Origin: Bactericera cockerelli | Lineage: Eukaryota; Arthropoda; Insecta; Hemiptera; Triozidae | NCBI GenBank assembly: GCA_024516035.1 | Contig: CM044958.1 | Location: 22,652,108 to 22,716,107, forward strand | DNA length: 64,000 nt | Direction of reading: 5' to 3' | Shown: positions 1 to 11,310 of the stretch, in pieces | Position numbering within the stretch: the stretch's first letter is position 1 | Layout: each line of letters begins with the position of its first letter | The notes under the pieces: model-generated | The model's input: only the letters and a program-made list of their open reading frames with translations | Databases searched by the model: none | Told to the model about the DNA's origin: nothing | Translations under genes and position numbers: made by a program

Positions 1-2115
1 TTTTTGTAAAAAAAATATTTTTTTGCTCCGATTTCAATTTTTTTCATATTTCTGGACGTTTCATAACCTCCTAAGCAAATTTGGTTTTGTGTCTGTCTGT
101 CGGTCCGTCGGTCTGTCGGTCTGTCTGTCTGTCGGTCTGTTAAAACGATTTTCATGAAATTTTGCACACATCTAGGAGACATTCTGCAGATTGTCCCATT
201 TTAAATTCATCGAATTCGTACTAGCGGTTCTTGGTGAAAGAGACCGTGCGCCTGACCACTAACTTTTTACTTAAACGCTGATATCTCGTGAACGGTACAC
301 TCGATTTTGATGAAATTTTGTATGGTAATGCATATTATTATTTCACATAGTCTTTTTATAATTATTTTTAAATTAATTATAATTTGACTCTGATATTTAA
401 GAAAATCCGAAATTTTGGACAAAGAAGTCAAAAAATAAGGACCACGACTTGCCGATACAGAATTTTTTGTAGAATCTAGAATGTATAAAAAACAATATTC
501 TACCTAATAAAACAAATTTGAAGAAAATCAGTTGAGCCGTTTTAGAGATACAAGTAATTTTCTAAACAAATCTCAAATTTGGCACGTGTTTACAATGTGA
601 AGCAATCACGAGGAAGTATTGTGTCCATAGTTGGCAGTGTTTTTTTGTTTGTACTGGTTATGCTGAAACCATGTTTGGCAAATTTAAGTTGGGCAAAAAT
701 ATGGGTCAAGATTTCTTAATGGCCATAGTAAGAAGCAATTTTAGAACATACAATAACGCTCAGCACTTTCATTTCCTCTTTATTTTACCAATATCGAATT
801 TCCATCTACCTACCCTGTACGTACATAATATGATTAAAATTATATGGTAAACAAACCCCTTTGTCCGTTTTTTAACGCGCTCATAACTAATTTTACAATA
901 CAAGGTTAAAGCACTAGTTGATTATGAATGAATTTATTGTTAATAGATTTAAGATTAAATAGGTATGTTTTTTTTTCATTATTTTTTACTGGTTGAAGTT
1001 CCACAAAAGAAGCACCAATTATCACACCGAGAACTATTTTGAAATATTGTGACCAGTTGATTGCATTTGGTTTTAACGTCCTGACTTGAAGTAGTCAGGA
1101 CGGGGGGTTTTACCCTTCATTCGCTGGGAATCGTTTCAGCTACTCACATTTACCTCACCCAGCCTGGGTAGGCCGGTAATTCCAGCCTCACGTGTTTGGA
1201 GGGGAAATAATTTTATTCGAAAAGTCTGCCCCAACCGGGAATCGAACTCGGGATGTCTGGACTACGCGCAGTAGTCACAAGCATTACGCCACGGAGTTTG
1301 GCCACTGAAAGTCTAAATAAAGCATTTGTTTGGATCAATACTTCAGTATTTTGAAACGTAAATTACCTCGATCTCATTCAAAATTTACAAATACCTATAT
1401 TGTATAAATAAAAACACTGCCAATTATGGACACAATACTTCCTCGTGATTGTTTCACATTGTATACACGTGCCAATTTTGAGATTTTATACTAAATCACT
1501 TGTATCTCCAAAACCGCTTAACTGCGATTTTCTTCAAATTTGTTTGATATGGTAGAATACTATATTTCCTATATTCTAGATTCTACAAAAAATTCTGTGT
1601 CGGCAAGGGGTGTGGACCTTATTTTTTGAATTTTTATCAAAAATTTCGGATTTTCTTAAAAATCAGAGTTAAATTATAATTAATTAAAATATATATATTA
1701 ATAGCCTATGTAAAGCAATAATATGTACATCCATACAAAATTTCATCAAAATCGGATGTACCGTTCTTGAGATATAAGCGTTTAAGTAAAAAGTTAGTGG
1801 TCAGGCGCATGGTCTCTTTCACCCAGAACCGCTAGTACGAATTTAAAATGGGACCATCTACAGAACTTCTCATATAAGTGTGCAAAATTTCATCAAAATC
1901 CGTTGAGTAGTTTCTCAGATTTGCGCGTTACAAGGAATATTTTTAACAGACCGACGGACCGACAGACGGACACAAACACAAAACCAAAGTTGCTCAGTAG
2001 GTTATGAAACGTCCAGAAATATAAAAAAATATCGAAGCCAAAAAATATTTTTTTTTACAAAAACGAACACAATAGGTAATTCCGATTTCTAATATTAGAA
2101 ATTTCTCGAAAGTAA
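1..2115. repeat. Foldback repeat, family A copy 1 (left end cut by window)
   Basis: Two inverted arms face each other. The left arm is about 1-643 and the right arm about 1409-2115, and they read as reverse complements with scattered mismatches. The right arm ends in a hairpin-like tip around 2080-2108, including the palindrome TTTCTAATATTAGAAA. Both arms carry a CTGT/CGGT-rich patch (about 95-140 and 1945-1975). The loop (644-1408) is AT-rich and holds a minus-strand SINE. No coding capacity is visible. The arrangement resembles foldback-type non-autonomous DNA elements, but I cannot assign a superfamily. A further copy lies at 55011-55745 and short tip fragments occur elsewhere in the window. 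Confidence 0.75.
1059..1302 (-). mobile_element. SINE-A, tRNA-headed, truncated
   Basis: On the minus strand this reads as a tRNA-like head (CCGTGGCGTAAT-type A-box region, then GAGTTCGATTCCCGG as B box), followed by the shared body with CAGGCTGGGTGAGGT-like sequence and ACCCCCCGTC. It matches the full copy at 8843-9213 but lacks the 3' tail, and a few bases are rearranged next to GTCAGGAC. It lies in the loop of the family A foldback, so it was probably inserted there. Confidence 0.75.
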
Positions 2116-2117
2116 AA

Positions 2118-2670
2118 TTAGTCCTTACTAATTGCCAACAATACTGAACCGGGGTAGTTTTCTGTTAGTGAAGCTCTGCAGTGGGTTTCAAATTTTGAAA
2201 AGATCAACAAAATTGTTGAGCGATATTTAGTGTCTCTCAAAGGATCACACTTGTTATCTCAAGATTTGTTCTCTCTTCAGCAAGCTCTGTGAAATTTTCT
2301 TTCAGTATCTATTTAAAGTTTTTTTTGCTTCTTCTTCTTTTTTTTTTCTTCTTGCAACTCATTGTAATTATTTACAGAACAGTGCTTGGATCACAACATA
2401 ATTTTCGAGCATGCACCTCAATATATCTATTACCGTAAATAAAGTAGTGTCACCTCACTAGTTAAATATAATTTACCCAACATATTTCTATGTTATAGTT
2501 ATAATGTTACTGCGTATCGCAACATCCTTAAATTAAAGTCGAACTTATATTTCTTTACCTATGCTATTGAAAATGAGTCTAAAACATTGAAAATTAAAAA
2601 TTGTTTTTTTTTTATAGTTAAGTTTTTTTCATAAATCAGATGAAATTCAATTAAATCAAAAAGTAGTGAT
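2118..2670. other. AT-rich spacer, nothing recognised
   Basis: No open frame, terminal repeat or RNA-like structure that I can support. It contains short T runs and a CTTCTTCTT patch near 2325-2350. Confidence 0.5.
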
Positions 2671-3397
2671 ATCCCCCAAAAAACACTTCGTGTAAAAACA
2701 GTCGTCAAGTGTGGAATGATCAAAAAGAAGTGTATTTATACTAAAATAAATAAAGAGGTGCTTTGTTAAACTGTTGGCATAATGGGACTACCTGTCTTGC
2801 GCTGACAGTCTAAATAAAGCACTACTTATACTTATACTTATATCAAAAACGTCAATTTTCTATGGTTGAAGGAATTATTTTTCACGTAATTAGTCTTTAT
2901 AATTCAACCAAAATAATAGTCTTACAACAACACTACACCCTGGACCAAACTTCAATTTGGTATTTTAAGAACAATGTTGCATAATTACAGAACCACGTCC
3001 TTGACTACTGCACACTATTTTGTATGCAACACATAAATTTCAGAACAAAACTGTGTGCAGTAGTCAAGGACGTGGTTCTGTAATTATGCAACATTGTTCT
3101 TAAAATACCAAATTGAAGTTTGGTCCAGGGTGTAGTGTTGTTGTAAGACTATTATTTTGGTTGAATTATAAAGACTAATTACGTGAAAAATAATTCCTTC
3201 AACCATAGAAAATTGACGTTTTTGATATAAGTATAAGTATAAGTAGTGCTTTATTTAGACTGTCAGCGCAAGACAGGTAGTCCCATTATGCCAACAGTTT
3301 AACAAAGCACCTCTTTATTTATTTTAGTATAAATACACTTCTTTTTGATCATTCCACACTTGACGACTGTTTTTACACGAAGTGTTTTTTGGGGGAT
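2671..3397. repeat. Perfect 345-bp inverted repeat with 37-bp loop
   Basis: The left arm (2671-3015) and right arm (3053-3397) are exact reverse complements in my base-by-base reading, with a 37-bp spacer at 3016-3052. The arms start ATCCCCC and end GGGGGAT. Each arm carries a sequence like a SINE 3' tail, with GGCATAATGGGACTACC, CTGTCTTGCGCTGACAG and a short ACTTAT repeat. Transcription would give a long hairpin RNA. Zero divergence means a very recent event, gene conversion between arms, or a snap-back artefact of library making or assembly. Confidence 0.9.
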
Positions 3398-3866
3398 TCT
3401 CTAAACAGGACATCGACTCCTTATATTCCATTTCCTGCAGAGGGGAAAATGTTCAAAGTTCATTTGTCATCTAACTTCAAGTTTACCGCAAGTTCCCTCG
3501 AATGTCTACCCTTTCGATACGGAAATGTTTCTTCCTAATAAAGATGAAATGGCAACAAAGTTTTCCAGACTCGGGGTCCCATGAATAATTAGTGGATTGC
3601 CCGTCTTTCAAACTCGAATGAGATCTCGGAGCATGCATTGTTAATGCCACCCTCCTTCACAGTATCATCCATCATAGCCAAACCTGACGCCATGAAGCTC
3701 AAGGCAATGGTGTCTACCCTTTCCTTCTCTTCTCTTTCAATTAGATTGAAATTTATATACTTAAAATCCCAATGCAAACAAATAGTGGACTAGTTTCTTC
3801 TTCTTGAAATTTCAGACTAATAGTTTGGTGATATGTACAAATGTACAAAAGGTAGCTAAAAAACTA
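3398..3866. other. Unannotated spacer
   Basis: A 62-codon minus-strand open frame crosses 3589-3777 but shows no recognisable domain or splice context. I see no other structure. Confidence 0.4.
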
Positions 3867-4103
3867 TCTTAATATATAAATGTCAAAGTCACTGACTGAC
3901 TGACCACTGACTGATCATCGCTCTACAGACCAAACCGTAAGTCCTAGGAAGCTGAAATTTGGTAGGTAGCTTTGTCTTATAGTCTAGATGTGCAATAAGA
4001 CGGGCTTTTTCGAAATTCCCACTACAACACCTGCCATTGGCGAAAAAGGATTTTTTGCTTTCACGCCATGCCTCGGCCCGCAAAGCGGGCGACAGCCCGC
4101 TTG
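3867..4103 (+). mobile_element. Helitron-like non-autonomous element, copy 1
   Basis: The element starts TCTTAATATATAA after an A and ends near a hairpin GCCCGC-AAA-GCGGGC (about 4078-4090), followed by GACAGCCCGCTTG. Helitrons start TC, end CTRR after a short hairpin and insert between A and T. Here the 3' end reads CTTG, one base off the rule, and the minus-strand copy at 47053-47288 keeps CTAG. The two copies align over their whole length of about 236 bp. The 64-codon open frame inside is incidental. Confidence 0.75.
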
Positions 4104-5567
4104 TAAATCATGAGTGAGACTTCAGCGATCCCTCGACGTAATCTATATCGCTACAAGCAGATTATTATTAAAACATATTGGATCAAGTTTATATTTACAT
4201 AGAATATATACATACATAGAAATTGAGATTAATATAACAAAACTTGATCAAGGGCAGTGCTAATACCAACGGCATTCTCTTCCTTTGTTGGATACGATGG
4301 CATTGAAACCCTACAAAACTTAATGAGATACCTAAGTATAGTAACTAGGTATAGTTACATATCTATAGGTACTTAATTCTTGTACATGTAAAACTACTTA
4401 TTTTACAAGGAAGTTCTGTTTTCTCAACAATTCAGTTCCATGAATTAAAAGTATTTGACTTTCCAACTTTGAAAGTAAAGCTGAATTCCGTATGTCATCC
4501 ATCAGGGTCGACTGACTACAAAGTGAGCTTAACCCGAACTTATTGGTATTGAATCGTCATACTCGGTAATATTGGTAAACTTATACAATATACAGATAAT
4601 ATACAACCTTCTAAGCAATTTATTACAGGGGTATCTGCCGTCTACTCATTAAATACAATGTAATGTATATTTATTTTGTTCACATTCTTTTCAGGTAAAG
4701 TCACACAAAATTTTTGACTTTGGCAATCAAGAGAGAACACTTGCTGCGTTACCTCTCTGGATTGCTAGAGACAATCTTTGTGTGATAAAAATACCTACTC
4801 TCATGTCTCCTGTCACTCGGGCTAAAACATCGCCAAATCTCTTTAAAAACTGCCTTGTCTTCAAGCTCCATGGTCCAAAAGTCTCGAATGCTAAGGGTTG
4901 GAAAATTTAATTCTGACTTTATTATTTATATAGGTAACTGACTGGAATGCTCTGAATGATACAGGGATACATTAGTAAATGTCCAGTCATCAGTATGAAG
5001 ATACATAAATGCTTGGACTTCTCGGACTAGCTACCAGCTAAGGTGATCTGAAATTCACTTGAAATTCTCTGCTATCCCGATAATTCAACATGCTCGTTAA
5101 TTCTACCTAATCATAAAAGTTCACCCTGAAACTTTAAAACTTAAAGCCAAGATCTCTTGTCAGATTCAGAAGAAGGAGAACATACATTTTGCTGTTGTTA
5201 TTTCTTGCGACTGTGGTTTTATAACTCGAGCACATCATCCGATGAGCTTCCACTAGTACTTTAACTTTGTTACAAATGAACTACAAAGTTTTAGGAGAGT
5301 CTTGCAAAAGTTTGCTGCTCGTCTAAGTGAGAGTATGGATTTTGAAAAGAAAACTTTGAGAGGATACGTCATGATGATGAAATTAGGATTTATCTGAATG
5401 TTTCTTCAACAACTCTACTTCTTGATTTGTGATAGAAGTAACAGCTTCATTGATTTTACTGTATCAGCCTTCCACAATACACATACCACTAATGGCTAGG
5501 CATATGCTGCTCGATGTTTTTTGCAGGGTATATTTTTATGTATTCACTGTATTCTTTTAAAAAGGTA
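4104..5567. other. Gene-free spacer
   Basis: Moderately AT-rich single-copy-looking sequence. No open frame above about 60 codons, no tRNA-like B box and no terminal repeats that I could find. Confidence 0.45.
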
Positions 5568-5716
5568 GTTATCCTCCGAAACCGCTTTCACATTACTTCA
5601 GGCCACTTTACCTTTACATCCATGACATTCCGGAAACAGAAACTACGGTCGGGATTCGAACCCACAATCTTCGGGTCAGTAATTAATACTCTTAACCACT
5701 GAACCATGGAGGTCGG
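5568..5716 (-). mobile_element. SINE-F, tRNA-headed
   Basis: Read on the minus strand, the head begins GCCGACCTCCATGGTTCAG (A-box-like) and carries GGGTTCGAATCCCGAC as B box, then a body with TTTCCGGAATGTCATGGATG and a 3' part with GTGAAAGCGGTTTCGGAGG. It matches the copy at 26625-26795. A 62-codon plus-strand frame here is a shadow. Confidence 0.75.
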
Positions 5717-6547
5717 CCTGCGTGGCTTTTTGGCTTATTTACTGTATTGTTTTTGAAATTTCTAAAAAATATTTAAGTAATACCTACAGCCTACAGGAAG
5801 TGAAGGTCCTTCATTTCTTACATTCAAGGAACCATCATTTTTCCTGATTATTATTAAATTATCAGCTATGAGTCAGTTATACTAATCTTGTAATAATAAT
5901 GATTTTATATGCATTGAGATAGTCCACGTCAACCTCATTCAAAACCCCTTTGTATAACCATTTAAATACATAATCAACTCGAACCAACAATAGTGGAGGC
6001 GCCAATAACACTTTTCTTTATCATACCTACCTCTACACTCTACATAGTAACATCCAAAAACAATTGATTGTTTCTCAATGTATGCTAGTACTAAAATTTA
6101 TTAGCTTTATTAAAAAATAAATAAATAAAAAATTCAATGTAAATTGAATAGTTTTAATATTTCTTATTTTTTTTTCAATTTTTGTATCTACATAACTATG
6201 TTTATCTAGCCTGGAAAGAGTACCAAATCTCTTGAGAGCTAAGGCAGAACATCTATTGTGCTCATGTGTCAGCATATATTATGTACAAACTCACGTGTAC
6301 AAATTCCTTAACAAAGACGAATGTGTACCGGAGAATTTTCTGAAAAAACAGGAAAAACAACAACAAAAACACAAGCTTTTGTTTCCTTGTAATGCGTAAG
6401 TTGCGATACAGGTATTTTATATTCAACCTAAATGCGGAATTTTTTGTAACAAAAAACGGAGTTTTTCGTCTTGTATTCGGAGTGGTTTACCATAGTAACA
6501 GAAAGTTACTATCTATGTATTGTACCTTCATTAGGTAATTTTCCCTT

Positions 6548-6596
6548 TATAAATGAAATATTGGGGCCTGAATACTGCGCCAATATTTCATTTATA
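6548..6596. repeat. Perfect 17-bp hairpin
   Basis: TATAAATGAAATATTGG at 6548-6564 is the exact reverse complement of 6580-6596, with a 15-nt loop. It lies just left of the MITE at 6625 and may be a small inverted repeat element or chance. It is not followed by a T run that would suggest a terminator. Confidence 0.6.
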
Positions 6597-6624
6597 GTTG
6601 AAGTAGTTGGTAGTTGAAGGTGCA

Positions 6625-6932
6625 TACAAGATGTCCCAGTATAAACGAGAAATTCAAATATCTCGAGAAATTGACGATAGAAAAATGTGCTTGGGAATCA
6701 TTTTCATAGCTCTAAAGCGGACATTTGCGGATGACCTCTTCAAGGTTATTTAAATCAAGGTAAATTCCAAAGTGGACCTTAAAATAACCTTCAAAAAGTC
6801 ATCTGGAAAACTTCTCAAGGTCACCATTAAATGTCTTCTTTAGAGGAAAATGATACTCGGACATATTTTTTCTATCGTCAATTATTGTTTTTTAGATATT
6901 TGAATGTCTCGTTTATAATGGGACACCCTGTA
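6625..6932. mobile_element. MITE with long terminal inverted repeats
   Basis: The left end TACAAGATGTCCCAGTATAA pairs with the right end TTATAATGGGACACCCTGTA. The repeats extend inward for about 60 bp through AACGAGA, TTCAAATATCT and TTGACGATAGAAAAA. The centre is also partly palindromic (AAGGTTATTT near 6743 against AAATAACCTT near 6781). It is 308 bp and non-coding. The superfamily is not clear from the ends alone. Confidence 0.75.
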
Positions 6933-8826
6933 TACCTATATACTTAAATTACCTAATGAAAACACCTTTTTACTTTCCTACTTACCTTCGCAACAAATAA
7001 ATTATATAATTAATTACCTATTGTATCATTTTTGTTTGTCTGTTGTGTCGGTCTATCTAGTGAAAGCAGTGCTATCTCGTACCAACTTTACTTTCGAATA
7101 TTTGAGACACCTGCAGAAAGTATAATTTTAAAATATTTGTACGAAACCCACATCTAGTTACGAGAACTAGACATGTCATGTTACAAGTGCTGCATCACTC
7201 TCCGTTGTTTACACCAAAGCCATTCTCCTCCTCAGAGAAAGTCCCCATCACTCTTCTGTCAAAAGTCTTTATGAAATGAGAAGAGGAAAAAATAAAGATA
7301 AATTAATTATTCTAATGGATGGGAACAGACACATCCAGGCCGGAGGAGGGGGGTCGGATTTTAACGTGGATGTAATTAGTCTGCAAAAAGCTGCGAGATT
7401 TCTGCCCCTCTTTTGACGCTTTAGTATCCACTTCTTCCTTCCTGGAGTCCCCTTCCTCTAGATTCACACGCTCCTCCTTGTCTCTTCTTATTCTTCCCTA
7501 AATTTACCTAACTTTCCTCCGCTCACTCTCTCTCTCCTCTGAACTCGCCCACTCTCCCACTCATCACACCCCCACCTCCTCTTGACTCATCCCATTCCTT
7601 CAGTATCTCACCTCCACTCCTGATTCCTTCTCCTCCATCATCCGCTGTTTTTTTTTAATAACCTTCTTTCCCTGACTCATTACTTCCCCTCCCGCCTTAC
7701 ATCAGCATTGGCGGTGTGTTAATGAATGAATGTAATGAGGAAGAGGGAGATATATCAGAGGAGGATAGAGGGAGAGAGGAAAGAGATGAGGTGTCTTCAT
7801 TAATCTTACTTAAACTTTTCAGCCCCAACAATTTTAATCTTTTTCTCATCCTTTTTTACCTTGAATGACTGCTGACGGGGGTTTCCCGTTTTGATTGTTT
7901 CTCTTCCGCCGCAAAGTCGACTCAGGTAGGAACTTGGTCGAAATAATGTGGCTTTTTTACGGCTCTTAATCGTCCCTTTTGAGGGAAAGCAGGTTTTAAG
8001 GTTCCACAGAAAATAATTGTGGTTTATTTTCCATTATTGGTTTGTTTTCTTCAAGAAGTCTCTTATTAAACATAATTATGTAGGTATATCAAAGTCGGTG
8101 CACTTCTCGAAAAATGACTACCTCGTAAGCGACAAGAAAATCATGACTATAATGAGATTCTGAGCATAATTATCCAATTGTGCTTTTAGAAAGATATTCC
8201 TCTGCACCTAAATTTTGTAGTAAGATTATTATTTCCAAATTCCCAGCTTTGAAAGATTCCATCTGCAAAAATAATAGAAAAACTAAATACATACCTATTC
8301 TTCGAAATCAAAAGCCACTAATGGATTTCTTAGAGACACTTCAATAATAATTTCAAAGGAGTCTGATTCTGAACAGTGATTTCTTCTAAACGAAAGCATA
8401 GGACAGAGAAATGTCGTAGGTCTCTCTAAAGTATGACTCATTTGGCACAAAAGCAGCCAAAAAGAAAATATTTTCTTTTGAGCGTCAAGAATGTGATGGA
8501 AAAAATTCCAATGTAAATTGAAAGATGGGGAATTGATTTTTCGTGTCAGTGCAAAAAATAAATAAAAAATGAAAATATGGAGGAGATCTACTCATTCACG
8601 AAATTTGTGTCACAAAAAGAAGTTTTCCTCACAACTCTCTATCCTATTTTTTGCCTAAAAAATGAATTTTCCTTTTCACATATTTTTTTTTTATCACAGA
8701 GTATTTCTCATTGCATTCCTCACTATAAAATGACCAGCGACCAGTGAAGGAATTTATGACAAAATAAGAATGAGGATCTTAGATTTGGAAAAAGCCTATA
8801 ATTCTACACCAGCATTTAAAACTATT
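6933..8826. other. Gene-free spacer with pyrimidine-rich stretch
   Basis: 7430-7640 is C/T-rich on the plus strand (TCTCTCC, CTCCTCC patches). The rest is AT-rich with no coding signal, SINE head or terminal repeat that I can see. Confidence 0.45.
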
Positions 8827-8842
8827 ATGTAATAAAATAACA

Positions 8843-9213
8843 GACAGCCTCCGTGGCGTAATGGGACAGCCTCCGTGGCGTAATGGTTGTGACTACTGCC
8901 CGTAGTCCAGAGTTCCCGAGTTCAACTCCCGGCTGGTGCAGACTTTTCGAAGAAAATTCTGTTCCATCCAAACACGTGAGGCTGTCATTTCCGGCCCTAC
9001 CCAGGCTGGGTGAGGTCAATGTGGGTAGCTGGTACGATTCCCAGCGAATGGAGGGTAAAACCCCCGTCCTAATCCAGGACGTTAAATCAAATAGAATCGT
9101 TGGCGTTAGGAAGGGCATCCAGCCGTAAAAAATGTGCCAAAACCAATCAACCTCAACCATGAGGTTGAACAACGTCGACCCTGCTTGAGCGGGATAAGAC
9201 AGAGTAGAAGAAG
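8843..9213 (+). mobile_element. SINE-A, full-length, with target duplication
   Basis: A tRNA-like head (CCTCCGTGGCGTAATGG, then CCCGAGTTCAACTCCCGG as B box) is followed by a body with ACCCAGGCTGGGTGAGGTC, CCCAGCGAATGGAGGG and CCCCCGTC, and a tail with AGGAAGGGCATCCAGCCGTA and GACCCTGCTTGAGC. The GGCATCCAGCCGTAAAA block resembles a conserved block known from several animal SINEs (recalled, not searched). Flanks are direct repeats ATGTAATAAAATAACA (8827-8842) and ATGTAATTAAATAACA (9214-9229), a 15/16 match that marks retroposition. The first 20 bp of the head are duplicated in tandem. Open frames on both strands are shadows. Confidence 0.9.
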
Positions 9214-9229
9214 ATGTAATTAAATAACA

Positions 9230-10116
9230 CAAAGGAGCACCTTTTATTTTATTATTTTTTTTACAATATTATGTATTTTACTTTTTTAAAAAATACTTGC
9301 TTAGGTACAGGTTTAATTAGGGTGGGAAAATGTTTTGTGTGTAACCGGTTGACATCACTTTCCGTAGCTGAGTATGAAGAAGCAAGTGTTAACCACTTAC
9401 CTAATTTTAAATCATAATAAATTGGTACGTAATTATATGTAAAAATATACTTCAATTACTGACAGCCAATTTTCAGTGCATAAGTCACCAAAATATGTAC
9501 CTATACATATGTAGATCTCTAAATCATGCTGTACCTACTGTTGAAGAACTGAGAAAACAAGTGATGGGTAAATGTGACAATACTAAAAAAGAAAATAAAT
9601 AAAAAATAACAAAACCTCTCCTCTTCTCCTCCTGAAGTAAAAGCATGGACAAGTACAGATTCCTCTTGTGTCACATTTTCCGAAGGGATTTTGGAATTTT
9701 ATTTTAGGCTCATGGCATGGGAAAAAATCTGTCCCGCATTTATTCTTCTTTTGCATGAGTGTTTTTATGAAAAATCGAAGATCTCGGTGAGCAAACAAGA
9801 GACAGTATTATTTATCGTGTAAGAATAGAAGACATTCGTGCAATGGTTGATTTAAAACAGTTCGAGTTAGCAGTAAGACGTAAGTTCAAATCCCATTATT
9901 CGATATTTAGGTATTTACTGCCAATATGTCAACTGTAATTCAGAGAGGAAATTAAAGTATTTGCCTTCTGTTTTCAAATGACAGAAATATACTAAAATGA
10001 ACATAGATGATACTGTTTTATTTTTCAAAACGGTACCTAATACTTAACGCTTACATAATTAAGTTTGTTCCTAAAAACTGCTCCTTGATATGTGGATGTG
10101 TGTGTCGGAATGTAGG
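9230..10116. other. Gene-free AT-rich spacer
   Basis: No feature supported. Small minus-strand frames at 9261-9455 and 9583-9798 show no recognisable motif. Confidence 0.45.
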
Positions 10117-11140
10117 TAGGGAGACCGCTGATGTTCGGGACACTGACATGTTAGGGACATGCTTGTTTCCTCTGGTTTGATGAGCACAGTAGGCCTGTGC
10201 GTCGAATTACACCATCACAATTCAACACCGCTTTATTTCCGGTTGAGATTCGAAGGATAGGGGTTCGGCTTTTTCAGGTAAGACATTTTTTATGTTTTCG
10301 ATGGTGCAAAGTTTTTTTTTTGCATCCAAGTTTTTTATTTTTGTATTTTCTACTTTTATTCGCATGTGTTTAGAAACTTATAAAATGAGTTTAAGATATT
10401 CTTGTGGTGCTTTAGCGTATAGTGATTCATTTTAAAAGATATTTATTCAATACAAAATTGTTTTATGACGTGATGGGTAGTGAATCTATGTTAGGGACAC
10501 TATGTTAGGGACAGCAAGGAAAGTGTCCCTAACATCTCCAATCGAAATTGAGCAGATGTTCTTGTCAAGTATTTAATCACTCGATGGTTTTTATCCAAAA
10601 ACTTTAATATTGTGTGTCTTTTCATCGTTTCAGATAGACATCATCAAAATGCCTAATCGCCGGTATAAGATGAAGACACAGAGGGTCTCAGTTTCTGTGG
10701 ATGCATATTTTCATATATTATGTGTGTGATATCTGTTGTTAAACAGATCATATCTTGTTAAATTTTTGTTATTTTTTGAGAAAAATCAGAGATTCTATTT
10801 TACCAATTGATCTCTTATTATTTTGTTTTAAATTACAACTTTTTTTGGAAAAAATAATTTTTGCCTTATCATTTATATTTCCTATCTAGAATAACAGGTC
10901 CCTAACATCGTGGACGGTGTCCCTAACAACACAGCTCCTACGATGTTAGGGACAAAAAAGTTAATGAGGGAAAATGGAAAAATCTCTTTTTCACTTATAG
11001 TTAAATTATATTATGTGTTGCCTAAACGTGAAAAACTAAATTTTAGATCTATGGTATTTACTTTCAACAAGAAATCTTTGAAGGAAAAAATTATAAAAAT
11101 CCTAAGAAAAAATCGTCCCTAACATCAGCGGTCTCCCCTA
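10117..11140 (+). mobile_element. Pogo-like (Tc1/mariner) non-autonomous element
   Basis: The ends are inverted repeats: the left reads TAGGGAGACCGCTGATGTT, and the right, reversed, reads TAGGGGAGACCGCTGATGTT, each bounded by TA as expected for Tc1/mariner-type insertion. The core motif TGTTAGGGACA (or its complement) recurs about eight times: near 10148, 10489, 10501, 10520, 10901, 10918, 10942 and 11115. Such multiplicity could be transposase binding sites. Inside are a candidate 5' splice donor (10278), an acceptor (ending 10633) and the first codons of a transposase-like protein. Most of the transposase gene is gone. Confidence 0.75.
10649..10729 (+). pseudogene. Start of a pogo-type transposase, truncated by early stop
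   Basis: After a pyrimidine tract and TTTCAG acceptor, an ATG opens 26 codons beginning MPNRRYKMKTQR, then stops at TGA. Pogo-family and jerky-like transposases often begin with MPRxYxRKTxRG ahead of a psq-type helix-turn-helix; that comparison is from memory. The putative intron 10278-10633 lies in the 5' UTR (donor CAG/GTAAGA). The DDE catalytic region is absent, so the element cannot supply its own transposase. The assignment rests on a dozen residues plus the TA-bounded terminal repeats. Confidence 0.5.
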
Positions 11141-11154
11141 TATGTGTTTTTTCG

Positions 11155-11310
11155 ATATAGGTAGGTGGGTGTGTGTCTGTGTGTGGGTGAGGGTGTGTAT
11201 TTGTATGCACTGTTGGTGTGGATGTGGTTGGATTAGTAGGGTTACATGATTGTGTTTTTATGTAGGTACATGGTCGGGTTGGTAGTGTACTCTGTTGGGG
11301 TGGTATGCGT
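11155..11310. repeat. GT-rich degenerate simple sequence
   Basis: GTGGGTGTGTGTCTGTGTG-type sequence with GGTGTGT and GGTTGG patches. The minus-strand 74-codon frame across it is low-complexity (PTNPTTSTPT-type) and not a gene. Confidence 0.6.

Noticed and set aside
6548..6596. Rho-independent-type terminator
   Set aside because: Eukaryotic context, AT-rich stem and no T run after it.
8825..9232. 135-codon minus-strand frame
   Set aside because: Lies across a SINE with a target duplication; antisense shadow.
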